From the NCBI GenBank assembly GCA_014377155.1, contig JACMQD010000020.1:1-9318 (forward strand): a stretch of DNA of 9,318 nt, read 5' to 3'. The position numbers were made by a program, and so were the translations under genes. The stretch comes from Herminiimonas sp. (GTDB taxonomy: Bacteria; Pseudomonadota; Gammaproteobacteria; Burkholderiales; Burkholderiaceae). This document shows positions 6,424 to 9,318 of this stretch, one piece after another. Under the pieces are notes generated by a model. That model was not told the DNA's origin and did no database searches. It saw nothing but the letters and a program-made list of their open reading frames with translations. Position 1 is the first letter of the stretch; the number at the start of each line of letters is the position of its first letter.

Positions 6424-7944
6424 ATGCTGAAGATATTTGGCAGCTGTTTCGGCTGCACCAGTTCGAATGATGTAGTTTTGCCGCCGGCACCACGGTTACC
6501 TGCGCGGGTTCCACGCGGGGCAGAAGCACCAATCCAATTAGGGCGAGACGCTCCCAACTTTCCTGCCGACCGTCGAAACAGGAGAGAGAATCGTCTTGTG
6601 GCAGAAGGGCATGGGGTTCGGCGACCTGTCGTTGCCGTTGCAGGATGGGTGCCTGTAGAAGCTGCCCCAGCAAGGCGCGTTCAGGCTGAACTGGGCGTTG
6701 CCGCCGGAGGGAGGCAGGTAGCGACGCCGCACGCTGCTCAGCCAAGGCGCGCGATTGCAACAACGCCTGCTCGCGTACCACTGAAAATCTATAAGAGGGT
6801 TGCAACACCGGCAACTAATCCAGCACAGCGAGCGAAACCGAGTGAGAACCCAGATGCAGAGACGATTCCTGCAAGACCCGAGAGTCCATTTTCACGATTA
6901 AATATTGATCAAAAAATACAAGCATTGCTTGAAGCTGCAGATAATCAAATCGATCAGGCTGCAGACTACGACGCGAGCTTTCTTGACCTCGAGACTACGC
7001 AAATCGGCAGCAGAAATCTTACTGCCAAGGGATGTCTCGGATTTGCGTTGGAAATCGCGCTTGAAAAACGGCGTGCGCAAGTACCGGATATCTCATTAAG
7101 ACTCGCCCGTATTTTAAATGCAGAAGATCAAATGATTCCGCTCTTCGGCGTCAATTTTCCAAGGGCACGTATTGAGGCATGGTCGAGGGAAGAGAGCCTG
7201 CCAGAACCAATTCAGGTACACCAGGAATTCACTGCAAAAGATAACGAATTGGGAACGGCCTTCGCCGGAAATGTTCATAGTGATCCGGTTAAGGAAGTTG
7301 GCGAGAAGCAGTTAAATGTGATGAAAGACAGAACAGCGATCGGTTCGAAAAAAACGGTAGAACAGACTCATGCTGAGATTCGTGATTATATCGCCACGCT
7401 GCCGTCTTCAGCATCCGCTTTGAAGGGCTTGAATAGAATCATGCAATTTACAGGAGGTGAGTTTAATGATGATGCGTCTCCCTTTTTAGCGATCGTTTGG
7501 GGATATATCGAACGGTGCAGTAGTCAAGATATGAAACAGAATTTACGCAATTCTATGGTTATAAAACTCGCTGAAATTGCCACTGAAAATCCTTGTAGTA
7601 CCGGAATTATCGAACGAATTATCGATATCCCCACTGCAATCGATTTGTCTTTGCCGCAAGATATTCCAGAAGAAGAAGTTTTAACGGAGCTTGCGCAAAT
7701 GGCCGGTAATATTAATGAGCTCTTTGAAGAAAATTATGCATTCGATTGCACCGGTGCTAGAGCGGCAGCAGGAGACGATGAGACGAGTCCGGCCAGAATC
7801 GCAGTTGAAGTTACGATCAGCGACTTAAAAAGAGATATGTTCCTTGAGAAGGCGCGCATTGAGTTAGTCGTGCTTAGAAATATTGATTCAAACTTTGTCA
7901 TGGCGACCGCGAACAAGGTTTTTCCGAAGGGGGCGATTCTTTAA
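6424..7944 (+). CDS. Putative type III effector with NVH / C-S-T-G helical domain
   Basis: The function of this 506-residue product is not established. Residues 1-17 (MLKIFGSCFGCTSSNDV) are Ser/Cys/Asn-rich, as expected for a type III secretion signal and not for a Sec signal. Residues 18-155 are a Pro/Ala/Arg-rich, probably disordered linker. From about 156 the protein is helical and AT-rich in codons. In 283-407 three spaced motifs stand out: NVHSD (283-287), IVWGYIERC (357-365) and CSTGIIERII (391-400). I recall the same N-V-H-D, V-W-x-x-I and V-C-x-T-G-R-x-x-R-I-I order in uncharacterised bacterial and giant-virus proteins, but know no function for it. A final helix (about 473-490) follows. 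There are no membrane segments. The ATG at 6424 is chosen over a TTG at 6289 because the longer form starts within a few bases of the promoter-like element; no clear Shine-Dalgarno is present. Confidence 0.75.
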   Translation: MLKIFGSCFGCTSSNDVVLPPAPRLPARVPRGAEAPIQLGRDAPNFPADRRNRRENRLVAEGHGVRRPVVAVAGWVPVEAAPARRVQAELGVAAGGRQVATPHAAQPRRAIATTPARVPLKIYKRVATPATNPAQRAKPSENPDAETIPARPESPFSRLNIDQKIQALLEAADNQIDQAADYDASFLDLETTQIGSRNLTAKGCLGFALEIALEKRRAQVPDISLRLARILNAEDQMIPLFGVNFPRARIEAWSREESLPEPIQVHQEFTAKDNELGTAFAGNVHSDPVKEVGEKQLNVMKDRTAIGSKKTVEQTHAEIRDYIATLPSSASALKGLNRIMQFTGGEFNDDASPFLAIVWGYIERCSSQDMKQNLRNSMVIKLAEIATENPCSTGIIERIIDIPTAIDLSLPQDIPEEEVLTELAQMAGNINELFEENYAFDCTGARAAAGDDETSPARIAVEVTISDLKRDMFLEKARIELVVLRNIDSNFVMATANKVFPKGAIL

Positions 7945-8249
7945 CCCACGATAAAGGTATCGAAAAAAGATCAATCGAAACTGATCGAAATGTAGACTGC
8001 AGCGGCATCTTTGTGACATTACCTGACATCACGTTGATCGCCGTCTACATATCAAAGCGCTAATACGGATTGCGCGATTCGGCAATCCGTAGTTGATCTA
8101 CAGGAATGACATAATTTGCACCTCTGTCTAAGGGGAAAGTGCTTTTGTGCGAAGTGCACAGTGCTGCGCCCAGCCGTCAGACAAGCAGGTATTCGCGGCT
8201 AGCGTCAATGCCAACAAACCTGAAGGCAACGATTTTACTGGAGTAATGT
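7945..8249 (+). other. Non-coding stretch between the two effector candidates
   Basis: About 305 bases with no gene seen on either strand. It contains three ATCGAAA copies (7959, 7974, 7984); an 8-bp inverted repeat ATGTAGAC/GTCTACAT (7990-7997, 8043-8050) 45 bases apart; and a 10-bp hairpin (8064-8091, listed separately). It also has a poor hrp box-like pair, GGAAAG (8134-8139) and GCACAGT (8156-8162), 16 bases apart and 87 bases before the next gene. No T-tract terminator for the upstream gene was found. Confidence 0.5.
8064..8091 (+). repeat. REP-like hairpin palindrome
   Basis: TACGGATTGC (8064-8073) pairs perfectly with GCAATCCGTA (8082-8091) across the loop GCGATTCG. No T run follows, so it is not an intrinsic terminator. 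Size and placement between genes fit a dispersed palindromic (REP-like) element or a 3'-end stabilising stem; copy number in the genome cannot be judged here. Confidence 0.5.
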
Positions 8250-9318
8250 ATGTTGCGTCTATTCAGAATACTGCGCCCTTTCAACGACTCTGATCACAGT
8301 GTGGCCCCCCCCCGGTTTGCAGCCACGCGGCCAAATGAAAATAGAGTCGTAACCATGTGGAACGCGCTCATTGATAAAGCGCAAGCACAGGGGCGAATAC
8401 GACCGCCGTTACGCATGTTCAGCAAGGCTGAGGTAATGCCAAACGAAACAGCTGTCTGCTGCCTCGACAATGAACACGTCGTGCGGATTGGCACGGGCAT
8501 GCCAAGCGACAAGGGCAAACCAATTCATGCGCACCGTACACGGCCCCAATCTCCAGACATTGATACTGGCAAAGTGATCTACGCCGCCGGGCAATCGCCG
8601 CACGCGGAGAGTTTCAAGGACTTCTTGGCGCAGGCGCTGGAATCGAAGCAGGGCATATTCGAGATCGTGTCGCGTAAAGCGCACTATGACGCAGAGCAGT
8701 CGACCCAAAAATCGATCATCGACTTGCTAAAGATGGAGATTGCAAAGCCGCGTGACAGCGATAGTGCATTAATGTTCGGTAATCGGTACAAGTACCAAAG
8801 CTTGCATCAGGTCGCTGGAAAAGGACATGATCTAGACGCGGAAGACTTTGTACGTTATGAATTGAACGTGATTAATCCCGATAACATCACGATCAAAATT
8901 CCACTGACTCAGGCTGGATTGAAATTTACCGGCAGGGTGCTGCGGCCGGCAGAAATCCAACGAGCCGATTCGTTATTGGATGCGCATCAGGTTGCCGTTG
9001 AATCGGTCGGCGACGTTGACCAGACTGATTCGCCTAAGGTGCAGCTCATTCTTAGTCGAGCAGGCGCGGGGCGCAATGCCACGTTGATCAGCTACCACAA
9101 AATAGCGAGTCTCATCGAACACGGGCAGGTGACTAACGCGACGCTGGACGACGCGCTGGAAGAGGAAATACACGCGCAGAGGATGCGACGTGGGCCTGGC
9201 TACGTGCATTCGATCGAACAGCTTGCGTCGCTGCGAATAGCGCTACAGGAAAAAATAGCTACGATGCCATCACTGGCCGAGCCTGGCATTACTGCGTCAG
9301 TGCGGCGTCGTTCGGCAC
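8250..9318 (+). CDS. YopH-like tyrosine phosphatase-fold effector, catalytic Cys replaced by Ser (3' end outside window)
   Basis: An open frame runs from the ATG at 8250 (GGAG at 8240-8243, six bases away) to the window edge; 356 residues are visible with no stop. Residues 1-70 start MLRLF and look like a secretion/chaperone region. Residues about 75-336 align with the YopH phosphatase domain. AESFKDFLAQALESKQGIFE (119-138) matches its L-E-x-x-F-x-M-L-A-E-N-x-x-P-V-L helix and strand. YELNV then TIKIP (203-218) match YTLTI then TISVP. LILSRAGAGRNATLI (266-280) matches VIHCRAGVGRTAQLI. AQRMRRGPGYVHSIEQLASL (309-328) matches the Q-loop of VQRNGIMVQKDEQL. The catalytic Cys is Ser269 (codon AGT; TGT would be Cys), the preceding His is Leu, P-loop Arg is kept as R275, and no WPD Asp is found. 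It is predicted to bind but not hydrolyse phosphotyrosine. Eukaryotic-type PTP domains in bacteria are typical of type III effectors delivered into host cells. Confidence 0.8.
   Translation, partial: MLRLFRILRPFNDSDHSVAPPRFAATRPNENRVVTMWNALIDKAQAQGRIRPPLRMFSKAEVMPNETAVCCLDNEHVVRIGTGMPSDKGKPIHAHRTRPQSPDIDTGKVIYAAGQSPHAESFKDFLAQALESKQGIFEIVSRKAHYDAEQSTQKSIIDLLKMEIAKPRDSDSALMFGNRYKYQSLHQVAGKGHDLDAEDFVRYELNVINPDNITIKIPLTQAGLKFTGRVLRPAEIQRADSLLDAHQVAVESVGDVDQTDSPKVQLILSRAGAGRNATLISYHKIASLIEHGQVTNATLDDALEEEIHAQRMRRGPGYVHSIEQLASLRIALQEKIATMPSLAEPGITASVRRRSA

Noticed and set aside
6422..6814. 130-residue minus-strand open frame opposite the effector N-terminus
   Set aside because: It overlaps a plus-strand gene, has no recognisable domain or ribosome site, and long antisense frames are expected in GC-rich DNA.
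8011..8031. TGTGA ... TCAC resembling a CRP site
   Set aside because: The half-sites are 12 bases apart and not the 6 required for a CRP operator.

Overview
The window is betaproteobacterial, probably Burkholderiales and most likely Oxalobacteraceae (Herbaspirillum/Collimonas relatives). The basis is protein resemblance and the order recA - recX - DUF2889 - sucC - sucD. No 16S or other taxonomic marker is present, so the family call is inference.

Positions 1-3990 are housekeeping. They hold the RecA C-terminus with its terminator, recX, a DUF2889 protein, and the sucCD operon for succinyl-CoA synthetase, closed by a textbook terminator at 3957-3988. Positions 4172-5904 hold a signalling pair behind a recognisable sigma70-type promoter: a PP2C-family Ser/Thr protein phosphatase and an FHA phosphopeptide-binding protein. 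No partner kinase is visible.

Positions 5905-6200 are a scar. The last ~45 codons of moaC lie on the minus strand, frameshifted and cut off near 6091. They abut a plus-strand fragment that reads like the C-terminal tail of a transposase, ending at 6195. This marks the edge of an inserted accessory segment.

Positions 6200-9318 look like a type III effector segment. A HrpL-type promoter-like sequence (GGAACT-N15-ACACACA, 6257-6284) precedes a 506-residue protein. That protein has a low-complexity N-terminal third and a helical C-terminal region with NVH and C-S-T-G motifs. Behind it, from 8250 to the window edge, is a reading frame whose visible part aligns along its length with the protein tyrosine phosphatase domain of YopH. 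Its P-loop reads S-R-A-G-A-G-R instead of C-R-A-G-V-G-R, and no WPD loop can be found. It is therefore predicted to be a catalytically dead, possibly phosphotyrosine-binding or substrate-trapping, pseudophosphatase. This is the most notable item in the window.

Base composition supports the split. By direct count 2221-2280 (sucC) is 35/60 G+C, whereas 7501-7560 and 7561-7620 in the first effector candidate are 22/60 each. No tRNA, rRNA or CRISPR array was seen.
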